This document shows, piece by piece, positions 1 to 8,466 of a stretch of 64,000 nt of DNA. Origin of the DNA: [Pseudopropionibacterium] massiliense. Lineage in GTDB: Bacteria; Actinomycetota; Actinomycetes; Propionibacteriales; Propionibacteriaceae. Each line of letters starts with the position of its first letter. Position 1 is the first letter of the stretch. The notes beneath the pieces are model-generated. The model saw only the letters and a list, made by a program, of their open reading frames with translations. It searched no databases and was not told where the DNA came from. The stretch covers positions 2,582,284 through 2,646,283 of the forward strand of contig NZ_LR027842.1 of the NCBI RefSeq assembly GCF_900607225.1, in the 5' to 3' direction. Both the position numbers and the translations under genes were made by a program.

Positions 1-154
1 GGCCTCGGCTGGCCTGCTTCCCTTCCCGCAAGCTGACCCGACCAGTCCAACGTCCTATGAAGAAGCTTCCACGCGACCATACATTGAGGCTTACCCATAA
101 GGTTGGGCTTATACATCCAGGGAAGACCCCGCGGCTTGCTGGCCCTAGTCGTGT

Positions 155-218
155 TTTGCTGGGTTTATTCATGTTTGCTGGCTTCGCAGCGCAGGCAAAC
201 GTGAATAAGCCCAGTAAA
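155..218. repeat. Long imperfect inverted repeat
   Basis: Arms 155-178 and 195-218 are complementary over 24 positions, with only three G-U type differences, around a 16-nt loop. The flanks (about 129-154 and 219-246) continue the symmetry more weakly. No T-run follows, so a simple terminator is not obvious. No coding region is supported in positions 1-882; this stretch holds three separate large inverted repeats and little else. Confidence 0.7.
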
Positions 219-308
219 CCTGCGGTAAGACCAGCAAATCGCAGGACGACGCTGGGTGGGACGCTCCTATTCGTTGTCGGCCGGGGCAGATGTCCTGAGC
301 AGAATCGC

Positions 309-378
309 GGTTCCGCAGCACTCAACCCACTTCAACATGGGTTGTGAGGCGAATGTGGGTGTTGAGTGTCGCGGAACC
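309..378. repeat. Inverted repeat, 22-24 bp arms
   Basis: The left arm 309-330 (begins GGTTCCGC) pairs with the right arm 355-378 (ends GCGGAACC). A smaller hairpin, AACCCA...TGGGTT, lies inside. It sits between the other two inverted repeats of this gene-free stretch. Function unknown; it could be a folded RNA, a remnant of a small mobile repeat, or a nucleoid or regulatory site. Confidence 0.6.
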
Positions 379-465
379 CGGTCAACCCCCAGCCCACTGG
401 GCGACCACGAGGCTTCCTCACAGAACATCGGTCAAGCTAGACCCCCTCTGGGGTGCTCCCCGCAC

Positions 466-529
466 AACGCTTGTCTTGTGGTTGAACGCCAGCACTATAG
501 TGCTGGCGTTCAACCACAAGACAAGCGTT
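466..529. repeat. 64-bp perfect palindrome, no spacer
   Basis: Positions 466-497 are exactly the reverse complement of 498-529, with the centre between 497 and 498 (CACTA|TAGTG). There is no loop and no mismatch across 32 bp. Such perfect palindromes are normally unstable in replication, so it is either recent, under selection (recombination or conjugation type site), or produced during assembly. The right flank has further GGCAAGC/GCAAGCG repeats. Confidence 0.85.
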
Positions 530-599
530 CCCGTCAGGAAGGCAAGCGAACTGCAGGTAAGCAAGCGGACTGCGGGGTGCTCTGGGCGGGAAGGCAAGC

Positions 600-622
600 T
601 CAATCTGCATCCTGTGAATAAA
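600..622. repeat. Remnant end of the dispersed palindromic repeat
   Basis: The string GCATCCTGTGAATAA matches, in reverse complement, the outer end of the 39405-39597 repeat copy (TTATTCACAGGATGC). Only the tip of the element is present. Confidence 0.4.
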
Positions 623-882
623 CATCATGGATCCGCCGCGGCCACATGCCCGACGGAATCCCGACGCACCCGCGTCGCGTGCTTCGTCCCGCCGCACGGG
701 ATTTCCGCATCACGCACCTCCCACCTCGAAGCGCTCGCCGTGTCCGCTTGGAGGGACCGCCGGACACAGCGGCGCCACAGAGACCTGACCCGCCCCGAAA
801 GACTTTCTTGACTTCACACTCGTCAACGCCTAGCGTCGCAGTGCCAAACCATTGCGCATGTGCCGACGTGAGGTTGATCAAC

Positions 883-1830
883 GTGAAAAATTTCCGAAAT
901 TCAATTACATCAGTGGCCAAGGCGCTACTGGTAACCGTTGCCCTGCTGACCGCCTCATCCCCGGCCCTTCCCGCCGTGGCGGATGACGACCCGGACATGG
1001 AGACGACAGAGGTGGCACCGATCGGCATCGATTCCGCCGGGGATCCTCTATCATGGCAACCCGACAACGCGGAGGCCGCCGATTCGGCAGACTCTGAGGA
1101 TTCCGTTCCCGGGAACAAACCGGATTCGGTCGAATCCGCTCCCGGAAGCGTCATCGCCGGGGACGGTCGGGTGCAGTTCACCGACACCACCACCTATCCG
1201 AACTCAGCCATCGTCTACATCACCAAGGACGGGAAGCCCCACTGCACGGGCTGGATGATCTCAGCGGACACGCTGGCCACCGCCGGGCACTGCGTGTACA
1301 GCTACGAGCGCGAGGAGTGGTTCTCAGGACTGGAGTTCAGCCCGGGAGCGAACGGCTCCGAACGCCCGTTCGAGACGGCGAAAGCGGTTCAGACCTGGAC
1401 CGACGTCTCCTGGACGAAGAAAGGAAGCCCTCTGCTCGACTGGGGGCTGGTCAAGCTCGACAAACGGCTCGGGGAGCAGAGCGGTTGGTTCGGTTTCGCC
1501 TGGCGTTCCGGGGAGTACAAGGACACCAAGACCGAACTGCGTGGATACCCCTACGACAAGAATCCCGGAGAGCTCTGGGGCATGGGCGGAACGGTGGCGG
1601 TGAGCCGGGGCAACCAACTCTGCTACTCGATGGACACCTACTCCGCCCAGAGCGGGTCGCCCCTCTACATGCCCGACGGCGCCTTCGTCATAGGAATTCA
1701 CGCCTACGGGAAAGACCCAGGACGATTCACCAGCCGCGAGTGCCCCAAGGAGTACAACGCCGGAACGAGAATCACCAAGGGGCTCTTCGAGTTGTTCCTC
1801 GACCTGAGGTCCCGGGTCGGCGTGGAGTAG
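883..1830 (+). CDS. Secreted V8-like (S1B) trypsin-fold serine endopeptidase
   Basis: A 315-residue exported serine protease of the glutamyl endopeptidase/V8 type. The GTG at 883 is chosen over an ATG at 646 because it opens a standard signal peptide (basic KNFRN, then a hydrophobic stretch at about 10-31 ending in ALPAVA). Residues 32-100 form an acidic, low-complexity propeptide-like segment. The catalytic triad is visible: His136 in TAGHC, Asp186 in LLDWGLVKL and Ser257 in AQSGSP. Cys121 and Cys137 may form the disulfide next to the active His. A weak GAGG lies about 9 nt upstream. The gene stands alone and converges on the cation ATPase. The substrate cannot be read from sequence. Confidence 0.85.
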   Translation: MKNFRNSITSVAKALLVTVALLTASSPALPAVADDDPDMETTEVAPIGIDSAGDPLSWQPDNAEAADSADSEDSVPGNKPDSVESAPGSVIAGDGRVQFTDTTTYPNSAIVYITKDGKPHCTGWMISADTLATAGHCVYSYEREEWFSGLEFSPGANGSERPFETAKAVQTWTDVSWTKKGSPLLDWGLVKLDKRLGEQSGWFGFAWRSGEYKDTKTELRGYPYDKNPGELWGMGGTVAVSRGNQLCYSMDTYSAQSGSPLYMPDGAFVIGIHAYGKDPGRFTSRECPKEYNAGTRITKGLFELFLDLRSRVGVE

Positions 1831-1848
1831 ACGGACCGGCATGGGTAC

Positions 1849-1884
1849 CCCGGGCCCGATCGAATTCTTCGACCGGGCTTCGGG
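1849..1884. terminator. Bidirectional hairpin between convergent genes
   Basis: CCCGGGCCCG (1849-1858) pairs imperfectly with CGGGCTTCGGG (1874-1884), with an inner TCGA/TCGA extension. It lies between the stop of the protease and the stop of the ATPase gene. There is no T-run, so the call is tentative. Confidence 0.35.
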
Positions 1885-4680
1885 TCAGGAAGCAACGGTG
1901 AAGGTGCGCCGAAGCAGTTTGCCCGCCTCCTCGTAGAGCAGCACCACGAGGCCAGCGCCGATGGCGACGGCCCAGTGGATCCAGTCCAGCGGCGCCGTAC
2001 CGAAGGCCGACTGCAGGAACGGCACCTCGACCACCAGCACCTGGAGCACCGTGACCAGCGCGAAGGATCCCCACAGCCAGGCGTTGCTGAACATGTGGGT
2101 GAAGGCACTTCCGGTATCGGAGCGGGAGTTCAGCGCGTTGAACAGCTGCATGAACACCAGGGCGGTGAACACGGTGGTGCGAGCGACCGCGAACTGCGTG
2201 TCGGGGGTGGCGAGACCCTCCAGGCCCCCGACGAGGCCACCGGGCAGGGTGAGGTCGTAGATCAGCAGGGCCAACAGTCCCATCACCAAGCCGACCCCGA
2301 TGATCCGCTGCCACATGTGGGCGTCGATGATCCGGTCGGTCAACTTGCGGGGGCCGCGGCTCATGACGTCGTCGGTCTCCGGGTCGACACCCATCGCGAG
2401 GGCAGGTCCGGAGTCGGTGACGAGGTTGATCCACAGGATCTGCGTGGCCAGCAGCGGGACGACGGCGGCTGCGGGGTTGGCGGGATCCGCGAGGCCGATG
2501 AGCCCGCCGAGCAGGACCGCGAGGAACACCGTCGCCACCTCACCCATGTTGGAGCTGAGCAGGTAGCGCATGAACTTCTTGATGTTGTCGAAGATTCCGC
2601 GGCCCTGCCTGACGGCTGCGACGATGGTGGAGTAGTTGTCGTCGCCGAGGATCATCTCCCCGGCCTCCTTGGTGACCTCGGTGCCGGTGATGCCCATCGC
2701 GATCCCGATGTCCGCGGACTTCAGGGCGGGGGCGTCGTTGACGCCGTCACCGGTCATGGAGACGACCTGCCCGCCGGCCTGCAGCGCGTCGACGATCCGC
2801 AGCTTGTGCTCCGGGGAGACGCGGGCGTAGACGTCGACGTCCCGGACCGCCCGGTTCAGTTCCTCTTCCCCCATGGATTCGATCTCGCGACCGGTCAGCG
2901 CCCGGGAGGCCCCTTCCGTGATGCCGAGATCGGCGGCGATACGGGCGGCCGTGACGGGGTGGTCGCCGGTGATCATGACGGTGCGGATGCCCGCGCGGTG
3001 TGCCTCCGCGATGGCCTCGATGGCCTCCGGCCGCGGCGGGTCGATGATGGCGACGACGCCGAGGTGCACCAGGTCGCGTTCGGCGTCCTCCGTGAAGGTA
3101 GCGGGGTCCTGTTCGAGGGCGCGGCGGCGGGCGACGCCGAGCGTGCGGTAGCCCTCGGCACTCAGGCGTTCGATGTCCGCCTCGATCCGGGCGCGGCGTT
3201 CGTCGCTGAGAGGCACGATGTCGCCGCCGACCAGTTCGGCCGTGCAACGCTCCAGCAGCACGTCGGGGGCTCCCTTGGCGAACAGGCGCACGTGCTCGTC
3301 GGTGGTGCGGCGCCCGAGCACGGACATCATCTTGCGTTCGGAGGTGAACGGCACCTCGCCGATGCGTTCCCACGCCCCGATCCGCTCGGGCACGCCGTCG
3401 AGTTTGTGCTGGGCCACGAGGAAAGCCGCCTCGGTGGGGTCGCCCTGGACCTCCCACGTGCCGTTGACCTCGGCGAGCTGCGCGTTGTTCGCCAGGGCGC
3501 CCGCCGCGAGGGTGCGCTCGGCCTCGACCCGGGTCCGGGCCTCGTCGCCGGTGATGACGGCCTCCCCGACGGGCTCGTACCCGGTGCCGGTCAGCTCGAC
3601 CCGCCCGGAGGGGGTGACGATCTCGCGGATCGTCATCTCGTTCTTGGTGAGGGTGCCTGTCTTGTCGGAGGCGATCACGGAAACCGAGCCGAGGGTCTCC
3701 ACCGAGTGGAGGTCCTTCATGACGGCGTTGCGGCGCGCCATGGCCTGCACGCCGATGGCGAGCACCAGCGACAGGATCGCGGGCAGGCCCTCCGGCACGG
3801 CGGCCACCGCCAGGGAGACACCGAGCAGCAGGATCTCGACGGCCTCGTGGAAGGAGGAGACGCCGTTGGCGGCGGCGACCACGATCATGACCACAACGGC
3901 GATGCCGATGACGAGAACGCCCAGGGTCCTGGATATCTGGGCAATCTCGCGCTGCAGCGGGGAGGGTTCGTCGGTCGTCTCGTCCAGCAGGGTGGCGATG
4001 TGCCCCATCTCGGTGTCCATGCCGGTGCCGGTGACGACGGCCCGTCCCACGCCGCGCGCGACGGCGGTGCCCTTGAACACCATGTTGTGTCGGTCCCCCA
4101 GGGATCCGAGTTCCGGAAGCGGGGCCACGGTCTTGGTGACCGCCTCCGACTCGCCGGTGAGCGATGCCTCCTGCACCTGCAGCGAGGACGCGCTGATCAG
4201 GCGCGCGTCGGCGGCCACCGCATCGCCCTCCCCCAGCACCAGGACATCGCCGGGCACGAGGTCGGCGGCGGGTAGCGTCACCAGCTTGCCGTCGCGCAGC
4301 ACCGTCGCCCGGGCAGCCGTCATGTCCGCCAGGGTGGCGACGGCGTCGGCGGCCCGGTTCTCCTGCACGAAACCGAGGATGGCATTGGCCAGCACGATCA
4401 GCAGGATGACGACGACGTCGATGGGCAGGCCGCTGGCTCCTTCGAGGACCCATGCCGCCAGCGAGATGGCCATGGCCCCGAACAGCAGGTAGACCAGCGG
4501 GTCGGCGAACTGCTTCAGGAAACGCCGCCAGGCGGCCTCCCGCGGCTGGGAGCGCAGCTCGTTGGGGCCGTGGCTCGCCAGGCGCGAGGCGGCCTCCGCC
4601 GAGGACAGCCCGGTCCCGGGGTCGACCCCGGCGGCGCTCAGCACCTCGTCGGCGGTGTGGATGGCGGGTGAGGTGGTCAT
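1885..4680 (-). CDS. P2-type cation-transporting ATPase (Ca2+-type)
   Basis: A 931-residue ion-pumping P-type ATPase in the inner membrane. Domain order: cation ATPase N-terminal domain (about 5-75), TM1-2, actuator with TGES (175-178), TM3-4 with the P2-type signature PEGLP (296-300), phosphorylation site DKTGTLT with Asp339, nucleotide domain, HAD hinge TGDGVNDAP, then a C-terminal six-helix cation ATPase domain. PEGLP and the C-terminal extension point to Ca2+ or Na+ transport rather than heavy metals (no CPC and no N-terminal metal-binding domain). It is divergent from a MarR gene across an 85-bp gap, so control by that MarR protein is plausible but inferred. Confidence 0.92.
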   Translation of the reverse strand: MTTSPAIHTADEVLSAAGVDPGTGLSSAEAASRLASHGPNELRSQPREAAWRRFLKQFADPLVYLLFGAMAISLAAWVLEGASGLPIDVVVILLIVLANAILGFVQENRAADAVATLADMTAARATVLRDGKLVTLPAADLVPGDVLVLGEGDAVAADARLISASSLQVQEASLTGESEAVTKTVAPLPELGSLGDRHNMVFKGTAVARGVGRAVVTGTGMDTEMGHIATLLDETTDEPSPLQREIAQISRTLGVLVIGIAVVVMIVVAAANGVSSFHEAVEILLLGVSLAVAAVPEGLPAILSLVLAIGVQAMARRNAVMKDLHSVETLGSVSVIASDKTGTLTKNEMTIREIVTPSGRVELTGTGYEPVGEAVITGDEARTRVEAERTLAAGALANNAQLAEVNGTWEVQGDPTEAAFLVAQHKLDGVPERIGAWERIGEVPFTSERKMMSVLGRRTTDEHVRLFAKGAPDVLLERCTAELVGGDIVPLSDERRARIEADIERLSAEGYRTLGVARRRALEQDPATFTEDAERDLVHLGVVAIIDPPRPEAIEAIAEAHRAGIRTVMITGDHPVTAARIAADLGITEGASRALTGREIESMGEEELNRAVRDVDVYARVSPEHKLRIVDALQAGGQVVSMTGDGVNDAPALKSADIGIAMGITGTEVTKEAGEMILGDDNYSTIVAAVRQGRGIFDNIKKFMRYLLSSNMGEVATVFLAVLLGGLIGLADPANPAAAVVPLLATQILWINLVTDSGPALAMGVDPETDDVMSRGPRKLTDRIIDAHMWQRIIGVGLVMGLLALLIYDLTLPGGLVGGLEGLATPDTQFAVARTTVFTALVFMQLFNALNSRSDTGSAFTHMFSNAWLWGSFALVTVLQVLVVEVPFLQSAFGTAPLDWIHWAVAIGAGLVVLLYEEAGKLLRRTFTVAS

Positions 4681-4765
4681 GGTTCCTCGCTGGATTCCGG
4701 AACGGATCGATGATTTACTTTGATGCTACCAACTATTTGTGCGAGGACAACCCGGGAGGCAGGCC

Positions 4766-5218
4766 ATGCGCACCGACGCGGACGAGACCGTCGCCGATCT
4801 CCACCGGCTCTTCTCCGGGCTCATCCGGTTGGCCAGCCGGATGCGACTGCGAAACGCCATGCACCCCAACGTCCGCAACCTGGCCCAGACCGATGTCTGG
4901 TTGCTGTCCCATTTGGCGGCGACGGGACCGGCGCGGATGTCCGCGCTGGCCGAGTGGCAGGCCGTCGACCCTTCGACGATGACCGCCCAGGTCAAGCACC
5001 TCGAACGCGCCGGGCTCGCCCGACGCCACACCGACCCCACCGACCGGCGGGCCAGCATCGTGACCCTGACCAAGGAGGGGGAGACGGTGTGCGACGAGAT
5101 CCGCAGGGGGGCCTCTGCTTTCTTCGCCGACCTCCTGTCCGGCTGGACCCCGGAGCAGCGCCGCGAGCTGATCGAGTCGATGACCCGGCTGAGCGCCGCC
5201 CTGGAGGAGCACCTTTGA
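4766..5218 (+). CDS. MarR-family transcriptional regulator
   Basis: A 150-residue winged-helix repressor. The ATG at 4766 is preceded by GGGAGG at 7-nt spacing, which decides the start. The core shows the MarR recognition region VDPSTMTAQVKHLERAGLAR followed by the wing DPTDRRASIVTLT. It is read divergently from the cation ATPase, and the 4681-4765 gap must hold both promoters. Autoregulation and control of the pump are inferred from arrangement only. Confidence 0.88.
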   Translation: MRTDADETVADLHRLFSGLIRLASRMRLRNAMHPNVRNLAQTDVWLLSHLAATGPARMSALAEWQAVDPSTMTAQVKHLERAGLARRHTDPTDRRASIVTLTKEGETVCDEIRRGASAFFADLLSGWTPEQRRELIESMTRLSAALEEHL

Positions 5219-5517
5219 ACCAGCATGAGGCGTAAGGCGCGGAAGGGCGTACAACTGTGAGCGATGACCCCGGGTCTCGGCGTCTCGCCACTTCAGCGGC
5301 CCGGGCGTGACGCAGCCCAGGAAAAGAACGGATCAGAAGTCCTTTGCAGGGGAATCACCTGAAATCCGGGAGCTGACAGATTCAGTGCGCACTTTTATTG
5401 CAGACGATCCGGAAGATCTATATAGTGAACCGGCTTCGCCGGTCGCCATGACCGGACGCCCTGAAGGAGTGGCTGAAATGAAGTCTTCGAGGTCTTGAGA
5501 TTTCCGACAGAAAGGTA

Positions 5518-5799
5518 GTGGGGGCTGATGACATCGTCACAACAGCATTCGGCGGGGTGGGACGCGTGACGGAGCATCCGCCCACACGGCTGGCATTTCG
5601 CCAGCTCGCCACAGCTATCAATCCCTGTGCCACCGAAGGCGAGGTTCCAGGCGTCATGACCATGCTCGGCGGCCATGCTTCCATCACAGAGGTCGGTCAC
5701 GTGATCGGGTCGGCCGGGCCGCTTGCCGTCACCGGGCCGACACCCGCTTCCCTCGCCACGATCGGGCGAGCAGAGCGGAGGGAAGGGGTGTCCCGATGA
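5518..5799 (+). CDS. Possible small protein coupled to the methyltransferase
   Basis: A 93-codon GTG-started frame whose TGA stop overlaps the ATG of the next gene (ATGA at 5796-5799), the usual mark of translational coupling. AGAAAGG precedes the GTG but only 2 nt away, which is a poor site. The product is not recognised; it has no clear membrane segment or motif. A second short frame (5307-5498, GTG start) lies just upstream and is weaker still. Positions 5219-5517 otherwise show nothing identifiable. Confidence 0.35.
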   Translation: MGADDIVTTAFGGVGRVTEHPPTRLAFRQLATAINPCATEGEVPGVMTMLGGHASITEVGHVIGSAGPLAVTGPTPASLATIGRAERREGVSR

Positions 5800-6500
5800 T
5801 CATCATTTCGACCGTTGTTGCGGTTCTGATCGCCTGTCGGCTGCTTCTGAAGCATCTGGCAGCGCAGTCCGAGCACCCCACGGGGCGGATCGGCGTGTGG
5901 ATGATGAGGCTCTGGAACAGGACCCATCTGCCCATGACCGAATGGGCACTTTCCCAGTTGCCCCAGCGGTCCTTCGAGAACATCTTGGACACCGGTGTCG
6001 GCAACGGCGCTTCAACGGCACTGCTCCACCGCTGTTTCCCGGGGAGCAGGATCATCGGAATCGACATCTCGGAGGAGGCCATCACGCAGGCCGGAAGGAA
6101 CAGGACCAACGGAGTCTTCTTCGACCGGAAGGACGTCGAGGACACCGGATATCCGGGAGATTCATTCGATTTGATCTGTGCTTTCCAGACCCATTTCCAC
6201 TGGGCGTACCTGGACAATTCTCTGCGTGAACTGAGGCGCCTCATGACCGATGACGGGCTGCTGATCATCGCCTGCGAGCAGAAGAAGATCTCCTACCACC
6301 TGCCTCGTCTGGAGAATGACGACGATCTGCGCTCCTGGTTGGAGGACCTCGGCCTGAACCTGACCCGGACCGCAAGAAGATCAGGCTGGGTTGCGTACAC
6401 GGTCGAGAAGCTCCCCCAGCGATCCGCGCGAACGGCTGAGCAGGTGTCCCGTGAACGACGTCTCGCGACTCGCGAATTCCCTGAGCCAACTCTGCGATGA
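5796..6500 (+). CDS. Membrane-anchored class I SAM-dependent methyltransferase
   Basis: A 234-residue protein. Residues 2-20 form one hydrophobic anchor. The Rossmann-like SAM site is LDTGVGNGAS (about 64-73), followed by the acidic ribose ligand in IIGIDISEEA and the motif IV-like region DSFDLICAFQTHFHW, with YLDNSLRELRRLMTDDGLLII as motifs V-VI. This fits methyltransferase domain 11/25 proteins. The C-terminal 30 residues are basic. GGAAGGGG lies upstream of the ATG, and the start overlaps the stop of a possible small coding region. The substrate is unknown. Confidence 0.82.
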   Translation: MIIISTVVAVLIACRLLLKHLAAQSEHPTGRIGVWMMRLWNRTHLPMTEWALSQLPQRSFENILDTGVGNGASTALLHRCFPGSRIIGIDISEEAITQAGRNRTNGVFFDRKDVEDTGYPGDSFDLICAFQTHFHWAYLDNSLRELRRLMTDDGLLIIACEQKKISYHLPRLENDDDLRSWLEDLGLNLTRTARRSGWVAYTVEKLPQRSARTAEQVSRERRLATREFPEPTLR

Positions 6501-6642
6501 GTCGATGAGCACAGCGCCGCAAGGGAGTGCGGCTTGTACCGGGAGACCTGTTCACAGGCGGGGCAGCCGCCGCTGCACTCCTTGGTCAGGGATGCATGTG
6601 AGGGGGTCGTGGTCAGGGCCTCGAGGGGTGGGAGCCGGCTGA

Positions 6643-6705
6643 GGCGGCCTGCTCCTTCGTCGCGGTCCGGCTCAACCAACTTCGGAAAGGCTCTGAACAA
6701 GCCTC
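6643..6705. repeat. Half copy of the dispersed palindromic repeat
   Basis: Contains only the right arm (GCTCCTTCGTCGCGGTCCGG, then CTCAACCAACTTC) and the outer end GAACAAGCCTC. It lies between the methyltransferase and the sirtuin gene; the 6501-6717 gap contains nothing else recognisable. Confidence 0.7.
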
Positions 6706-6717
6706 CGTGAAACCGAT

Positions 6718-7587
6718 TCATCCACCCGTCAGCATTTCGATCGCCTCGTCGGCTCCCACCGGGAGGGATGCGGAGATCCCGGCGAGGCGTTCCGGCACCC
6801 CCGGGTGTCCCGGGTTGATTCGGATCAGCCGGGCGTTGGGCAGCGTCCCCGCGATGTCCTCGACGGGCCAGCGCACCACGGCCGGGGTGTTGAACCCGGC
6901 CCCGAACTCGATCACCGCCACCTTCTCGTCTCCCCGGGCGGCATCCGCCAGCCAGGCGTTCGCCGCATCGGCGCCGGGAAGGAAATGGTCGTTGATGTAC
7001 CAGCTTCCCGCGTAGACGTTGAGGCTGACCGGGCCTCCGCAGTTGGGGCAGGCCGGCACCGCGGAGGTCTCGCCGGTGGTTTCGTCGTAACTTTCCAGGG
7101 CCCTGCGGATGATCGGTTCGGATTCCCACACCTGCCGGGTGCAGGGGGTCAGGCACTGGTAGAGCCCGTAGTCGCCCTGCGGGGTGAACTGCCGTCCGGG
7201 ATCGAAACCGTTGCGGATGAAGAGCTGGTCGACGTTCGAGCTCAACACGAAGCAGTCACGCTCCCCCGCCAGTTCCCGCAGGCTCCGGTAGAGGGGCGAG
7301 GGTTCCCTCCCGAACCGGATGTCCGAGGTGTGAACGGCCCAGAAACCCCACTGGAGGCCGGGTGGGAGGGGCTGCCCGATCATTTCGTAGCGGGCCTTGA
7401 ACCCGAGCCCTCTCAGGGCCGGGAACAGTTCGGCGAAACGCGCCTGGTCCGTGTAGTCGAATCCGGCGGCGGCGGAAAGCCCGGCGCCGGCGCCGATGAA
7501 CACCCGGTCGGCCTCGTGGAACCATTCGACGGCCTCGGTGCGGGTCAGGTGCCCGGGGACCAGTTCGCGGGGAGTGTTGGGTCTCAC
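6718..7587 (-). CDS. SirTM-type (class M) sirtuin, protein ADP-ribosyltransferase
   Basis: A 289-residue NAD-dependent sirtuin fold. It shows the NAD site GAGAGLSAAAG (32-42), the SSNVDQLF motif with Asn118, and Gln137 in TPQGDY where ordinary sirtuins have the catalytic His. That His-to-Gln change is the hallmark of class M sirtuins, which ADP-ribosylate rather than deacylate. Four cysteines (145, 149, 180, 183) form a zinc site. In known systems (Rack et al., staphylococci and streptococci) SirTM modifies a lipoylated GcvH-like carrier. Its start overlaps the stop of the macrodomain gene by 4 nt, so the two are co-translated. No GcvH-like gene is in this window. Confidence 0.9.
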   Translation of the reverse strand: MRPNTPRELVPGHLTRTEAVEWFHEADRVFIGAGAGLSAAAGFDYTDQARFAELFPALRGLGFKARYEMIGQPLPPGLQWGFWAVHTSDIRFGREPSPLYRSLRELAGERDCFVLSSNVDQLFIRNGFDPGRQFTPQGDYGLYQCLTPCTRQVWESEPIIRRALESYDETTGETSAVPACPNCGGPVSLNVYAGSWYINDHFLPGADAANAWLADAARGDEKVAVIEFGAGFNTPAVVRWPVEDIAGTLPNARLIRINPGHPGVPERLAGISASLPVGADEAIEMLTGG

Positions 7588-8399
7588 CGGTCGACCTCCG
7601 TCAAGGCCTCCCGGTGGATGGCCAGGTCGGTTTCGGTGAAGGCGCTGACGATCGGCCGGACGGTGGTGCCGGGATGCCCGGCCAGCCAGTCGCGGATGGT
7701 GGTGAGCGCCACGACGGCCGCGTCACGTTTCGGATAGCCGAAAACCCCGGTGGAGATGGCGCAGAAACCCACCGTGGACAGGCCGCGCCCGTGGCAGGCA
7801 TCGAGGATGCTGCGATAGCAGGAGGCCAGCAGCCCGGCGTCCCGTTCCGAGGGGGCGTCTGCCTCGACGACGGGACCGACGGTGTGGGCCACGAATCGCG
7901 CGGGCAGGTGGTATCCGGGTGTGAGAGTCGCGGTTCCCGTGGGTTCCGGATGCCCCCGGGCGCGGATGTGTTCGTGGCAGGCCAGCCGCAGGGCGGGACC
8001 TGCGACGCGGTGGATGGCGTTGTCGATGCACGCGTGTCCCGGGATGAAGCACCCCAGCATCCGGGAGTTCGCGGCGTTGACGATCACGTCGGCCGCGAGC
8101 CGGGTCAGGTCGCCACGCCAGATGACCAGGTGCCGGGCGAAACCCGAATCGCCGCAGGGTTCCAGGACCTCCGCGTCCTGGCGGGGAAGCGACGCGGCAC
8201 GAGCGGCCAGCAGCTCGTCGAGCCGTTCCGTGATCCCCCCGGGGATCGGCGCCGGTTCCCGCACGGTCAGCAGCGCATCCAGCACCTGCCCCGATGCGCC
8301 GGGATCCCCCACCAGCCGGTCGCGCACCTCGCCGGCCTGCTCCGCCGGGAGCTCGTCGATGAAGTAGTCCAGGACTTCCTGCGGGACGGAGGGATTCAC
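7584..8399 (-). CDS. Zinc-type macrodomain ADP-ribosyl hydrolase, SirTM partner
   Basis: A 271-residue protein. The GTG at 8399 is preferred because AAGGAG precedes it by about 5 nt; an upstream in-frame start at 8438 would add 13 residues. Residues 1-85 form a helical N-terminal extension. The macrodomain begins around 90 with VIWRGDLTRLAADVIVNAAN and then MLGCFIPGHACIDNAIH, giving Cys117, His122 and Cys124: the zinc-coordinating motif of SirTM-linked macrodomains. ISTGVFGYP is the second ADP-ribose loop. Known relatives remove the ADP-ribose placed by SirTM. It lies upstream of, and overlaps, the sirtuin gene. Confidence 0.9.
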   Translation of the reverse strand: MNPSVPQEVLDYFIDELPAEQAGEVRDRLVGDPGASGQVLDALLTVREPAPIPGGITERLDELLAARAASLPRQDAEVLEPCGDSGFARHLVIWRGDLTRLAADVIVNAANSRMLGCFIPGHACIDNAIHRVAGPALRLACHEHIRARGHPEPTGTATLTPGYHLPARFVAHTVGPVVEADAPSERDAGLLASCYRSILDACHGRGLSTVGFCAISTGVFGYPKRDAAVVALTTIRDWLAGHPGTTVRPIVSAFTETDLAIHREALTEVDR

Positions 8400-8466
8400 G
8401 CCTGCTCCTTCTCGTGATCGTTCTCGGGGTTCCAGCATGGCACCACCGGCTCCTCCGCCGCACCCG

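Noticed and set aside
646-882. Upstream extension of the secreted protease from ATG 646
   Set aside because: It would put 79 Arg/Pro-rich residues before an obvious signal peptide; GTG 883 is better.
1975-4275. Long plus-strand open frame opposite the cation ATPase
   Set aside because: Antisense shadow in GC-rich sequence; rich in Gly/Asp/Arg/His with no domain, while the minus strand encodes a complete ATPase.
6293-6717. Minus-strand extension of the sirtuin reading frame region with CSGGCPAC
   Set aside because: Overlaps the real methyltransferase end and a repeat copy; no start or family support.
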